This document shows positions 13,030 through 22,978 of a stretch of 64,000 bases of DNA, piece after piece. The notes beneath the pieces were generated by a model that had not been told where the DNA came from, made no database searches, and saw only the letters and a program-made list of their open reading frames with translations. The first letter of the stretch is position 1. Every line of letters starts with the position of its first letter. A program made the position numbers and the translations under genes. This DNA comes from Picocystis sp. L7. Taxonomy: Eukaryota; Chlorophyta; Picocystophyceae; Picocystales; Picocystaceae. The stretch covers positions 558,001 to 622,000 of the forward strand of contig QXJR01000007.1 of assembly GCA_020975725.1 (NCBI GenBank), written 5' to 3'.

Positions 13030-14145
13030 ATGTGGCGAACAACGATGGCGCTAAGCAACGCCACGGCGAAGCCGGATGGGAAAACCAGGCCAGAACGGTT
13101 GGAACGAGATCCTGCGGGAAGGTTGAGGATGGCTAGACCGGCAAAAGACGGCTGGAGATGGTACCAGTTCCGTGGTTGGAACGTACACTATGGATCCATG
13201 GACCGACGAAGCGTCAGCCTGGAAATGGACCAAGAGAAGGATACGCTCGATGAAGTGGCGGAAGCCGTAGCGTTAGGGATCGAACGAGGAAGTGAAGCGA
13301 GCGAGGAAACGCAAAAGGCAATGGGAACAGAACTGGGAACACCCGTGGTGCTGGTGCACGGCTTCGGAGCCAGCGGATACCACTGGAGGTACTGCGCACC
13401 AACACTCGCCGAGAAACACCGCGTCTACACACCGTGCCTGCTGGGATTCGGTCTCTCTGACAAGCCAAAGGATGCGTCCTACGAAGATGGAGAGCTGTGG
13501 AGGGAACAACTCGTACACTTCCTAGAAACCGTGGTCGAAGAACCTGCTGTACTGGTCGGAAATTCGCTGGGAGGGAGAACCGTTCTTCACGTTGCGGCCA
13601 CCAGACCAGACCTTGTCCGAGGACTGGTCCTGGTGAACTCTGCAGGTAGATTTGAGGAAGACAAAAACAAAGCTTCCATGGCTGAACCAGTAGAAGAGCT
13701 GACCGCACTCACGCGAATCAGACAGTGGCTTCGAATGGCGATTCAGAAGGCAGTTCTGTCCTTTACATTTCTTTGGACGAAGAGGCCTGCAAGGGTCAAA
13801 CAAGTGTTAGAAGCTGTCTATAACAACCAAGACCGGATTGACCAAAGCCTGGTGGATTCAATCGTCGAACCTGCCCTCCATGAGAATGCCATGGATACTT
13901 TCATCAAGGTGGTGGGCCAAACAAGGACACAAACCACGGTAAATGAACTACTGCGGAAACTTCAAGTCCCCACACTGCTGCTATGGGGTATGAGAGACCC
14001 ATGGATCCGACCAGACAAAGCAGACTACATCAGGAAATTGTATCCCCAAGCAGAGTTTTATCCTCTTGATTCAGGGCACTGTCCGCAAGACGATTCTCCC
14101 GAGGAGTTTGTGGGAGCTTTGACAGAGTGGATGCAGAAGTTATAG
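13030..14145 (+). CDS. Chloroplast alpha/beta hydrolase (CLD1/pheophytinase-related)
   Basis: A 371-residue serine hydrolase starting at MWRTTMALSNATAKPDG; the first ~45 residues are basic and hydroxylated and read as a plastid transit peptide. The fold is marked by the oxyanion motif LVHGFGASGYHWR, the nucleophile elbow GNSLGG (Ser nucleophile), the acid in LLLWGMRDPWIRP and the histidine in SGHCPQDDSPEE, so the catalytic triad is complete. The layout resembles plant chloroplast hydrolases such as chlorophyll dephytylase CLD1 and related pheophytinase-like enzymes, which remove phytol in chlorophyll turnover or repair. A generic epoxide/haloalkane hydrolase-type activity cannot be excluded. 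The frame is open upstream to 12865, but that region looks like leader. It is convergent with the polymerase kappa gene. Confidence 0.85.
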   Translation: MWRTTMALSNATAKPDGKTRPERLERDPAGRLRMARPAKDGWRWYQFRGWNVHYGSMDRRSVSLEMDQEKDTLDEVAEAVALGIERGSEASEETQKAMGTELGTPVVLVHGFGASGYHWRYCAPTLAEKHRVYTPCLLGFGLSDKPKDASYEDGELWREQLVHFLETVVEEPAVLVGNSLGGRTVLHVAATRPDLVRGLVLVNSAGRFEEDKNKASMAEPVEELTALTRIRQWLRMAIQKAVLSFTFLWTKRPARVKQVLEAVYNNQDRIDQSLVDSIVEPALHENAMDTFIKVVGQTRTQTTVNELLRKLQVPTLLLWGMRDPWIRPDKADYIRKLYPQAEFYPLDSGHCPQDDSPEEFVGALTEWMQKL

Positions 14146-14221
14146 GGACATCTACAAGATAATACGTGCTAATCAAAAATTAAGTGTTGTTAGAAGCACA
14201 ATAAAACTGTGATAGCCTTCT

Positions 14222-15961
14222 TTACTTTGTAAAAATTTCAGCCAAAGTGGCCTGCCTTCCTCGTTTTGGAACTGGTTCTAGACCGCTTAGCAGCCTTTCC
14301 CGCTTCTCGACCTGCAACGCAAGATGATAATCTTCATGCTCACTTATATCCTCTTTGAGTACAACCATGTCACAGATGGTGCACCAGTATGAGTCCGAAT
14401 CAAAAGAGCTCCTCCTCTCCCCGCAAACCGAGCAGCTTCGTGTTCCAGCAGTACAGTTGAAAAAGGTACAAGTCTTACACGACCACCCAATCTTGGACCA
14501 GGCACGTACTGGTCCCGCCCCATTCTCATGCACCCTGCTGTCTGAGACATGAAGTTTAGCGTTCGGAGTCGGATGTAAGCTTTCTTTTTCGCTCCCTCCG
14601 AAAAGATTGTCAAGCGACGTCTGGCCTTTGGGAAGGACAACTTTCTCTTCAAAGTTGGACACGCGGACCCCAAGAAGCCTCAATCGCACTGGAAGCTCTT
14701 GGTGTAATAACCTCAAAGCCTCATCTGCTATCTCCATCTCGGAGCAAGTGAAATGAGGGAGAGTAGTCGACCGTGATTTGATCTCAAAGCCTGCTGTCTT
14801 CATCTTTAGCGTTATCGTCTTTCCTCTCAAACCTTCTTTTTCAAGGTCTTGTACCAGATGGTGCACCATCTGCTTGCACTTATCGACCAACAGTTGTTTA
14901 TCTGCAGTTTCCTTGAAGGTGCGCTCGCAGGACATCCCTCTCCTACCCACTTTTCCTTCCTCCAGCTCCTCGTGTTCAGTCGCACCGATGCCAAGCCCAA
15001 CAGCAAGCAGAAATTCCGCGCTTGACGGTGAGAACAACCCCACAATCAACTCTTTTTTCTCTATCAGATCTCCGCAAAGCGTCACCCCCACAGCATCCTT
15101 CAGAACTTTCTCCATAACTTTTCCTATCCCACTGATTTTTCGAACTGGGAGCGTTTCCACGAATTTCCGAATGGCTTGGTTGTGATTCGGCAGGCAGTAT
15201 TGTCCGTTGGGCTTGTTGATATCCGAGCACACCTTGGCAAGCCTCCGATTTGCAGCGATTCCTACGCTGCAAGTCAAACCTGTGGTGGCATGGACTTCGT
15301 CTCGGAGTTCTTGTGCCAGTTGCCATGCACTGATGGATCGTTCGGCGAGGAGAGGCGTCACATCCAAGTAAGCTTCGTCCAAGGACATCATTTCCAACTC
15401 AGGATCGTACTTGGTCAGCACTTTCCTCACTTCTTGCGAGGCTGCATTGTATTTCTCAAATTTTGTCTTGATCAGCAACAGATTCGGGCACAAATGCATA
15501 GCGATGAATGGAGGCATAGCAGATCGGACGCCGTATTTGCGTGCTTCATAGTTGGCGGTGGAAATCATGGACTTTCCGCCAACAGCAACTGGTCTTCTGT
15601 GAAGGGAAGGATCTTTGAGCGCCTCTACTGCAAAAAAGAAGCAGTCCATATCCACGTGCATCCACGTTCTGGACAGGTCTCTGGTCAACTCCAGCTCCGC
15701 CAGAACGCCTTCTGCGACCTTTCGTAACCGTGAACGTTCGATTTCCCGCAGTCTATCTCGGGCCAGAACCATTTTCTGTATCCTTTCGTTGTTGGCTGCC
15801 ATTTTCCTCTGTTCGTTGATGAAATGAGGGCTCCCTTTGCTGAGCTCGTAGACCACTTTCTTGACGTGGTCCGGATCCACCTGGTCCATGCCTGCTTTGG
15901 CGTTGGTGAACACGGTGTCATAATCCTGCCACCGAGTACGCGAGTTCACTTGTTCTTCCAT
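14222..15961 (-). CDS. POLK: DNA polymerase kappa (Y-family translesion polymerase)
   Basis: A 579-residue bypass polymerase for damaged DNA. The N-terminal extension (FTNAKAGMDQVDPDHVKKVVYELSKGS) is the N-clasp found only in kappa. Palm motifs are WMHVDMDCFFFAVE (about residue 100) and SLDEAYLD (about 197), giving the catalytic Asp and Asp-Glu. The thumb HhH region is RKISGIGKVMEKVL and the little-finger domain follows. The C-terminus carries a RanBP2-type zinc finger (WSCKTCTFFNC...CSVCGERR), then a C2H2/UBZ-like finger (YWCTICDMVV..HEDYH), and ends with a PCNA-binding box (QATLAEIF). The RanBP2-type finger is not typical of animal Pol kappa, which has UBZ fingers. Uninterrupted by introns. 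Convergent with the hydrolase gene (76 bp between stops) and divergent from the 2OG-oxygenase-like gene. Confidence 0.93.
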   Translation of the reverse strand: MEEQVNSRTRWQDYDTVFTNAKAGMDQVDPDHVKKVVYELSKGSPHFINEQRKMAANNERIQKMVLARDRLREIERSRLRKVAEGVLAELELTRDLSRTWMHVDMDCFFFAVEALKDPSLHRRPVAVGGKSMISTANYEARKYGVRSAMPPFIAMHLCPNLLLIKTKFEKYNAASQEVRKVLTKYDPELEMMSLDEAYLDVTPLLAERSISAWQLAQELRDEVHATTGLTCSVGIAANRRLAKVCSDINKPNGQYCLPNHNQAIRKFVETLPVRKISGIGKVMEKVLKDAVGVTLCGDLIEKKELIVGLFSPSSAEFLLAVGLGIGATEHEELEEGKVGRRGMSCERTFKETADKQLLVDKCKQMVHHLVQDLEKEGLRGKTITLKMKTAGFEIKSRSTTLPHFTCSEMEIADEALRLLHQELPVRLRLLGVRVSNFEEKVVLPKGQTSLDNLFGGSEKESLHPTPNAKLHVSDSRVHENGAGPVRAWSKIGWSCKTCTFFNCTAGTRSCSVCGERRSSFDSDSYWCTICDMVVLKEDISEHEDYHLALQVEKRERLLSGLEPVPKRGRQATLAEIFTK

Positions 15962-16429
15962 GCTTCTACCTTGCTTTTCCGTTCCTCTTCGACCGCCTCT
16001 GCCTCATCCTTCACGCGGTGGAAGAGGACGTTTCGACCTCGGCTTCGCGCGTGTTTCGAAGGGACGCGATCCCTTCGGGATAGACACCCCGTCCCATCCC
16101 TTGGACAAGAAGGAATGGATCCGGGTTCGAAGTTCGGGTCCACCGGGTCAAAGGGTGGACCGACCCGGCGTCCACCCAGGGATGAAGGGGGCCTGTCCCC
16201 ATGGGTCGGTTTCGATCCACCTTCCAGGGGCACCTCGGGGTCCCTTCCCGATCCGTGGACCGCGAAATACCACGGTCTTTTGAACCACGGGGAAAGAGGA
16301 ACAGTAGGTCGAGGACCGTGCAGGGACCGTTCCGGTCGAGCCTGGACCGAAGGCAGTCCTTCGATGGAAGTGGATCGACCCTGCCGTGTGGCAAGCTTGC
16401 GAGACACGCCCACGAGGCACACAGGAACG
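15962..16429. other. GC-rich divergent promoter between POLK and the 2OG-oxygenase-like gene
   Basis: About 470 bp, GC-rich, with open frames on both strands that are compositionally biased and not protein-like. It should hold the promoters of the two diverging genes. Confidence 0.55.
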
Positions 16430-17107
16430 ATGGCGCAAGCCAAGGGAAGGATGAGGCTCGACAACAAAAGAAAGGTGCTTCCTGGGGATGGAACGGAAAG
16501 AAGGAGAGGGATGGGAGGTGCGAAAGCCACGCGATTCCAACGAAACGGTGGGATACTGTACCTGAAGGAAGTGTTCGACCGAGACTGCTTCGAAAGGACC
16601 ATACTGCCGGAAACAGATAGAATCGCAAGAAGCAAACTCAGACCTGAAAGGTCCAGCAAAGCAAAGGGACGTGTGGGCTGCTACATCCCCAGCACGTCGC
16701 CCCTGCACCGTCTCCTCCACGGACACAACCTGACCGAGCGCCTGCAGGACATCCTGGGCGAACCCGACTTGCAACCCAGCGACTATCCTTCCGAGTATCG
16801 CCTGTATACTATTGGGAGTGCCATGGAATGGCACAGAGACGAGTGCATGTACACAGAACCTCAGATTGAATGCGTGTACACCATTTCGAACACATCAGAC
16901 AGCCGAACAGAGTGGATCGACACCGAAGGAAATCTGCACAGCCAATGGACAGAACCAAACTCATTGCTACTGATCAAAGCAGAGGGAGCCGAGCATCGTG
17001 TGGGAATGGTTAGAAGGGGTGAGAGGTCGATTCTCAAGTTTGTCTACTGCACAAGTTTGGAACGGACACCGGCTTATGATGAAAATCTTCTGCAAGCTTA
17101 CATATGA
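16430..17107 (+). CDS. Putative 2-oxoglutarate/Fe(II) oxygenase-fold protein
   Basis: A 225-residue protein starting at MAQAKGRMRLDNKRK; the frame is open upstream to 15824 but that part is unlike protein. The core reads FDRDCFERTILPE ... YRLYTIGSAMEWHRDECMY ... WTEPNSLLLIKAEGAEHRVGMV ... RSILKFVYC. The H-x-D pair in WHRDECMY, the later histidine in AEHRVG and the basic residue in RRGERSILKF are spaced as in the double-stranded beta-helix iron/2OG oxygenases (HxD...H...R). The N-terminal basic stretch may be a targeting leader. I do not recognise the subfamily; prolyl hydroxylase-like or AlkB-like relatives are options. It has no intron and overlaps nothing. Confidence 0.7.
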   Translation: MAQAKGRMRLDNKRKVLPGDGTERRRGMGGAKATRFQRNGGILYLKEVFDRDCFERTILPETDRIARSKLRPERSSKAKGRVGCYIPSTSPLHRLLHGHNLTERLQDILGEPDLQPSDYPSEYRLYTIGSAMEWHRDECMYTEPQIECVYTISNTSDSRTEWIDTEGNLHSQWTEPNSLLLIKAEGAEHRVGMVRRGERSILKFVYCTSLERTPAYDENLLQAYI

Positions 17108-20100
17108 GAAGATCTCCTGCCTTTGTGTGTGTCAGCGTTTGTACCGTCTGGAATATAACAGACTACTTTCAAATTATGCCGTTTGGATCTTTGCACTTGT
17201 GCATCCTATTGAAAAGGTGTTGAAGCATGGCAGGAGCGCCTTGCCAGGGGAGATGTGCTTTTGAGATGGCAGTGCCCCTCAAATCATGTGCAGCGCAGGA
17301 AAAAAGTGACGTCCTAGCCTGCTGTCGTAGACTTTCCTGGAAAAACCCACAGTTGGACAAAAAGACAAAGCTGCATCGCAAAGACTCACGTTAGCAGCAC
17401 AGCGACCTTAGAGATGGACAGGTTCCCACTTAAAAAAAAACCTCCTTCACTATCTGATCGATAGTTGAGATTGGCTTGGGTTCAGGAGCACGACCGAAGA
17501 AATCCACTGGTTGCTTGGACTGTTATGCAGCTGCAAAAACGGATGTCGGTATGTGTTTACGTTGCTTTAGACAGCAGGTTTGCAGGTGCAGTTGCTGGGT
17601 GTCCGAGCGTGCGAGCGCTTGCTCAAGGAAGTCCACAAAAAATTCCACCTGTGTGCACACGCTCTGCATTTCACTTCCAAGGAAAATGGGGGGGCTGACG
17701 TTGTGCTCTTTCTCTTACCTAGTATTGGAAAGACGAACGAATCCAATGCTGCGCCACTGAGGTGTCTTTCCTTGGATTACCTTCTTGGAATCAAGCTGTG
17801 TCACGGCAACATTCAAAGCTTGCTCTCCGGCTCTGGGCTGCGTGTCAAGGTTCCAGGCCGTGGAAAACAAGCAAAGCATCAAGAAAAAAAGAGAGAAGCC
17901 CATCCAATCCCATACTTTATATATTGGCTGCTCTATCTTGAATCAAATGTCCAACATTTTTTGCTTTTTTACGTCGCAGATGTGCATGAATAGCTAGTTT
18001 GTGTGGCCAAATGAGGATGCCAAGATGATGCTGGTGTATCGTATTTACATACTGATGTAATTTTGTTGTTGAGTCCTCCAACATTGCTCGTATGGGACAA
18101 TGACTCTGGCTGCAATACTCTCCTTTACTCTTTCTGTGTTGGTCGGGGAATGTTTCTGGGACAAGACAGTGCGGAAGCCAGCTAGGCATATAGAAACGCT
18201 GGCGACAGGCCAGGGACATGTGTTTTTGAGGAGGAAGCAGATTGTTCTTGATGATGGACGCGAAGGTGAAGGCATGATACTGGTTCCATACCATGAGCAA
18301 AGTGCACCAGAGGTTGACAAAAACAGCGAAGCAGGTGACAATTTTGGGGTCTGTGATCTACGGGCCAAGAGGACCCAATGTGCAAAGCGGATGCTGCTGG
18401 CACAAGAGGACAACAATCCTGGCACGGACCCCAGATTCCACACTCACCTGTTTTTCAAGCCCTTGTCAGGTTTGCATATGAGGTACTCTTACCAGTCAAG
18501 CTTGAAGAATCGCTGGCAGAAGTTCAAGGACGTAGTAATACTAAGGCCATGTGGGATGCTGAATCTTGGCACATAGAAAACAGGTGACTGCATGGGGAAC
18601 GCGAGCGAGGGCATTGCTTCTTTGGTAGGAGTTGTTGATGTATGTAGTGGGAGAGGTGGTGTCTCGCAGCTTTTAAACATGGTAAAAAACCACTGCCAAG
18701 GCCCAGACCTGGGTAGCAAGCAAACGGAAGAAAAAGAGGTCTGAAGGTATGGATTAGAACACAGGACATGTGCAAAGAGTTCAAAAGAGCCCAATGGGCA
18801 TCTCAATTGGTCATCGCATCATACCTTGGTTTGTGAAGACATACGCAAGTGGAGTTCTTTGGTTCACCGGCGGCTCTCAGAATGTATTGATTTCAAGTTG
18901 CATTGGAAATCCAGAGTGTTCCATTGCAAAGCTTTGTATCGAAACACAAAATTTAGTCGTTACCCCGCTTCTTGCTTCTTCACCCAACAATCCAGGTTTG
19001 TCGACACAACGCACGGGCATTCTTTTACTCCACCTTCTTTGGAGGCTAGTGGTAGTCGCAAGCAAGTGTACAGCTCTCTTGTTTCTATCTACACGACGTT
19101 TGGGAGGTTGTGTGCTTGCTTCTGGGATCCCGAGTTGCACCTTTTCCAAAGCATGAACTTGACTTTATGTTGTGCTCTCTAGCTCGAATGGGAAAAGTAA
19201 AGTTCTCCTATTGTATTGCTAGTACTCTTTTCTGCTTCCATCAGGATTGCTTTGGCTTGTGAGGAAGTCAGTTTGCTCTTGCAACGTTGAGTCATAGCTC
19301 CGCTTCGATGTTCGCTTGGTTCACATTTCGCCTATTTGGTTTCGACCTTCTCACGAATTGCAGTTGGAGGTTGTTAGGTGAGAGCTTCCTACTTCTTCAA
19401 CTCCACTTGTGTGGAGGAACTTGCCTTGGAGGTTGAGGAGATGCCTAGGAAGCTTCTCTTACTTCAAGGTCAAGATCCACTTAATAACAATGTGCGTGTC
19501 AAGGAAGTTAAGTACCTCACCCCATCGAGGGATAACCATCCATTGGGGCGTTTCAACTGGGTGAGGAACCAACGAATGGAATCGGTTCCAAACAGAGGCG
19601 TTCTTTCTTCATTTTTCTTATCAGTACTTTGTACATTTCCTTGCAACTTCCACGATTAAGAAGGCGAATATCCGTCCGTGCAAATTTCTTTCCGGCATCA
19701 AATGTACACTTCTACCGTTCCTTTGCATCATCCTCTTCCAACGGTGTGCTTCCAACGCCCTCGTGTTGGTTCCGTAATCCCCATTCCTTCATGTTTGCAT
19801 CACCTTGCTTATGTTTCCCCTCGCCACGTTTTTCTCGTGAACGGCAACCAAACACGTGTGTCACCTCTCGTCACGTTGCAAGCCGTGTGTCGCTCTTGTT
19901 TGTTCCACGCCGTTCCCTTCCAACCGGATCACGTCTAGAGGGATTGGCGCGACGTGATGGGACGAGTTCCCTTTGATCACATCGATTGCAAAGGTGAAGA
20001 CGTGGAACCTTCCGCTCCACATGGCTCATCTCCTCGTCGGATCCAAGGGCACTTGCGCGCGAACGAACAGGATGGGCGTCCCACCATCCTATCCATTCTT

Positions 20101-20816
20101 CACCACCGTGTGGTGTTGATTGGGGGAAGGGGAGTTAATCGAGCAGGTTCCCAAGTCCCACCTTCCCCCCGGTCCAGGGGGTCCTTCCGCCTTTTGACCG
20201 CCTCGGGTGTGAGTGCCGCAGAGGATGGAATGTTCCACCCTTACAACGTGCCTCTGCGGTCCCGGTTTCTCACGTCGATTCGACTCCGTCCCGATCCGAC
20301 CGGGGGAGCGGTGCTCTCGGGCGACCCTCCGTGTCCCTGTCCTCCACCCCGTCGATCCGTTCTCCTCTGCGGTCCACGTTTACCCCTGGGGGATCCGCCC
20401 CTCGCGAACCGGACCGGTCCTTCTCCATCCTCCATCCCCCGCGTCCTACGAACCTTCTCGAAGCATCGGGAAGGGGAGGAGGCCCGATCGACCGTGCACG
20501 AGACGCGGGTGACGTCCACGTGCCCCACCCCGACCGGGTGGGAGAGACGGGCAGGTCCCACGGGCACTGTGTGTGGCAGGGTGGGGCGTGGGGGGGGGAA
20601 ACGAAGCGAAAAGAACCACCTAGAAGCTTTCGTCCCCCCCCTCTCCCTCCTCCGACCGACAGCCGCCGGAATCAGAGTCGATAGCACGCGCACGAACACG
20701 CGCGCATCGCCGACCCCCCGCCAGAAGAGCGAGGCAGTTGCACCCGTGCCAGTCCGCAGAAGCCTGTGGATCTTAGAAGCAGAAGCAGAAGCAGAGTCGA
20801 AGCAGACACAGTTAAA
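17108..20816. other. Gene-poor region, 3.7 kb
   Basis: Up to about 19.9 kb the sequence is AT-rich with only short frames (the longest, at 17580-17993, 18100-18576 and 18770-19156, resemble nothing I know). From about 19.95 kb it becomes GC-rich and leads into the HSP70 promoter, with biased open frames on both strands that I take as non-coding. A run AGAAGCAGAAGCAGAAGCAG lies just before the HSP70 start (about 20776). No RNA gene was recognised. Confidence 0.5.
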
Positions 20817-22978
20817 ATGACCGACGGACCCGCGATCGGAATCGACCTCGGCACTACCTACAGCTGCGTGGGCGTGTGGCAGCACGACCGCGTGGAAATC
20901 ATTGCCAACGACCAGGTACGTGGAAACGGGAGCATTTGGAATCGCACGCCAAGGCGAAGAACCTAGGAAGCACGCGGTCTATTCCGTCGACGCTTGGAAG
21001 ACGACCGTCGCCGTCTGAATCCTGTGGGGTTAAATGGCAACGAAACTGCGAAATCGGGGCGGGTGAGCAGGTGGATCGCGAGGACCGAAACTGACCGAGG
21101 ACTCGACCATTGGCGAACGTGTAGGGTAACCGAACCACGCCTTCCTATGTCGGATTCACCGATACTGAGCGCCTCATCGGAGATGCGGCCAAGAACCAAG
21201 TCGCCATGAACCCGACGAACACCGTGTTTGATGCCAAACGCTTGATCGGTCGCAAGTTTGACGACCCCACCGTTCAGTCGGATATCAAGATGTGGCCCTT
21301 TACTGTCAAGCCTGGACCCGCGGACAAGCCTATGATCCACGTGCAGTACAAGGGTGAGGAGAAGGAGTTCTCGGCAGAGGAGGTTTCTTCCATGATCCTG
21401 GTCAAGATGAAGGAGACTGCTGAAGCATTTCTGGGCAAAGAGGTGAAAAATGCAGTTGTCACCGTTCCAGCTTATTTCAACGATTCCCAGCGTCAAGCTA
21501 CAAAGGATGCTGGTGCAATTGCAGGCCTCAATGTTCTGCGTATTATCAACGAACCTACAGCTGCAGCCATTGCGTATGGACTTGACAAGAAGGCATCCGC
21601 TGGAAAGTCGGAGAAGAATGTTCTCATTTTTGATCTGGGAGGTGGTACATTTGATGTGTCCCTCTTGACCATCGAGGAGGGAATCTTTGAAGTCAAGTCT
21701 ACTGCTGGTGACACCCATTTGGGAGGCGAGGACTTTGATCACCGTCTCGTGCAGCATTTCTGCTCAGAGTTCAAGAGGAAGCACAAGAAGGATATCTTGG
21801 AATCCAACAATGCCCGTGCCATTCGCAGGCTGCGCACTGCATGTGAAAGGGCAAAGAGGACACTTTCGTCTACAGCCCAGACTTCTGTGGAGATCGATTC
21901 GCTCTTCGAAGGTATTGACTTTTACACGTCTATCACAAGGGCGAGGTTTGAGGAGTTGAACATGGATCTGTTTAGGAAGTGCATGGATCCTGTTGAGAAA
22001 TGCCTGAAGGATGCTAAGATTGACAAGGGTCAAGTGGACGAGATTGTGCTCGTTGGCGGATCCACGCGTATTCCGAAGATCCAGCAGTTGCTCTCCGACT
22101 TTTTCAACGGAAAGGAGCTGAACAAGAGCATCAATCCCGATGAGGCTGTTGCTTACGGAGCGGCTGTCCAGGCTGCTATCCTAAGCGGCGAGACACACGA
22201 GAAGGTTCAGGATCTTTTGCTTCTCGATGTCACCCCCCTCTCCCTTGGTTTGGAAACCGCTGGTGGTGTGATGACCGTACTGATTCCCAGGAACACCACT
22301 GTTCCCACGAAGAAGGAGCAGGTCTTCAGCACATATGCAGACAATCAGCCCGGTGTGCTTATCCAGGTGTTTGAGGGTGAACGTTCTAGGACCAAGGATA
22401 ACAACCTTCTGGGTAAGTTTGAGCTTACCGGTATCCCACCTGCACCACGGGGTGTACCTCAGATCAATGTTATTTTCGACATTGATGCCAATGGCATCTT
22501 GAACGTGTCTGCTGAGGACAAGACCACTGGAAAGAAGAACAAGATCACCATTACCAACGACAAGGGCCGTTTGTCGAAGGATGAGATTGAGCGCATGGTC
22601 CAGGATGCAGAGAAGTATAAGGCTGAGGATGAAGAGCATAGGGCTCGCATTGAGGCCAAGAACCAATTGGAAAATTATGCCTACAACATGAAGAATACCC
22701 TGGGAGAGGAGGCTGTTGCACAAAAGATCTCCGCTGAGGACAAAGCCACCATCGAGAAGGCGATCGAAGAGGCAATCTCATGGTTAGATGGCAACCAGCT
22801 GGCCGAGAAAGACGAGTTTGAGGACAAGATGAAGGAGCTTGAGGGAATCTGCAATCCCATCATCCAGAAGCTATATGCTGCTGGTGGTGCTGCTCCCGGT
22901 GGGGCACCAGACATGGGTGGCATGGGGGGCGATGCTCCTGGTGCAGGTCAAGGGCCAACTGTGGAGGAAGTGGACTAA
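20817..22978 (+). CDS. HSP70: Cytosolic heat shock protein 70 (HSC70/HSPA family)
   Basis: A 650-residue ATP-dependent chaperone. Exon 1 20817-20915 and exon 2 21125-22978, with intron 20916-21124 (gtacgt...tag, phase 0) joining IIANDQ to [20 protein letters not shown]. The three family signatures are present: IDLGTTYS near the start, [14 protein letters not shown], and [14 protein letters not shown]. The substrate-binding domain and lid follow, with a [16 protein letters not shown] linker and the terminal EEVD that marks the cytosolic/nuclear form and binds TPR co-chaperones. The intron location shortly after the first signature is close to the position seen in many plant HSP70 genes. No clear canonical heat-shock element was found by eye upstream, only scattered GAA/TTC triplets at about 20600-20640. 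Confidence 0.97.

Noticed and set aside
20600-20640. Possible heat-shock element upstream of HSP70
   Set aside because: GAA/TTC triplets are present but not in the alternating 5-bp spacing required.
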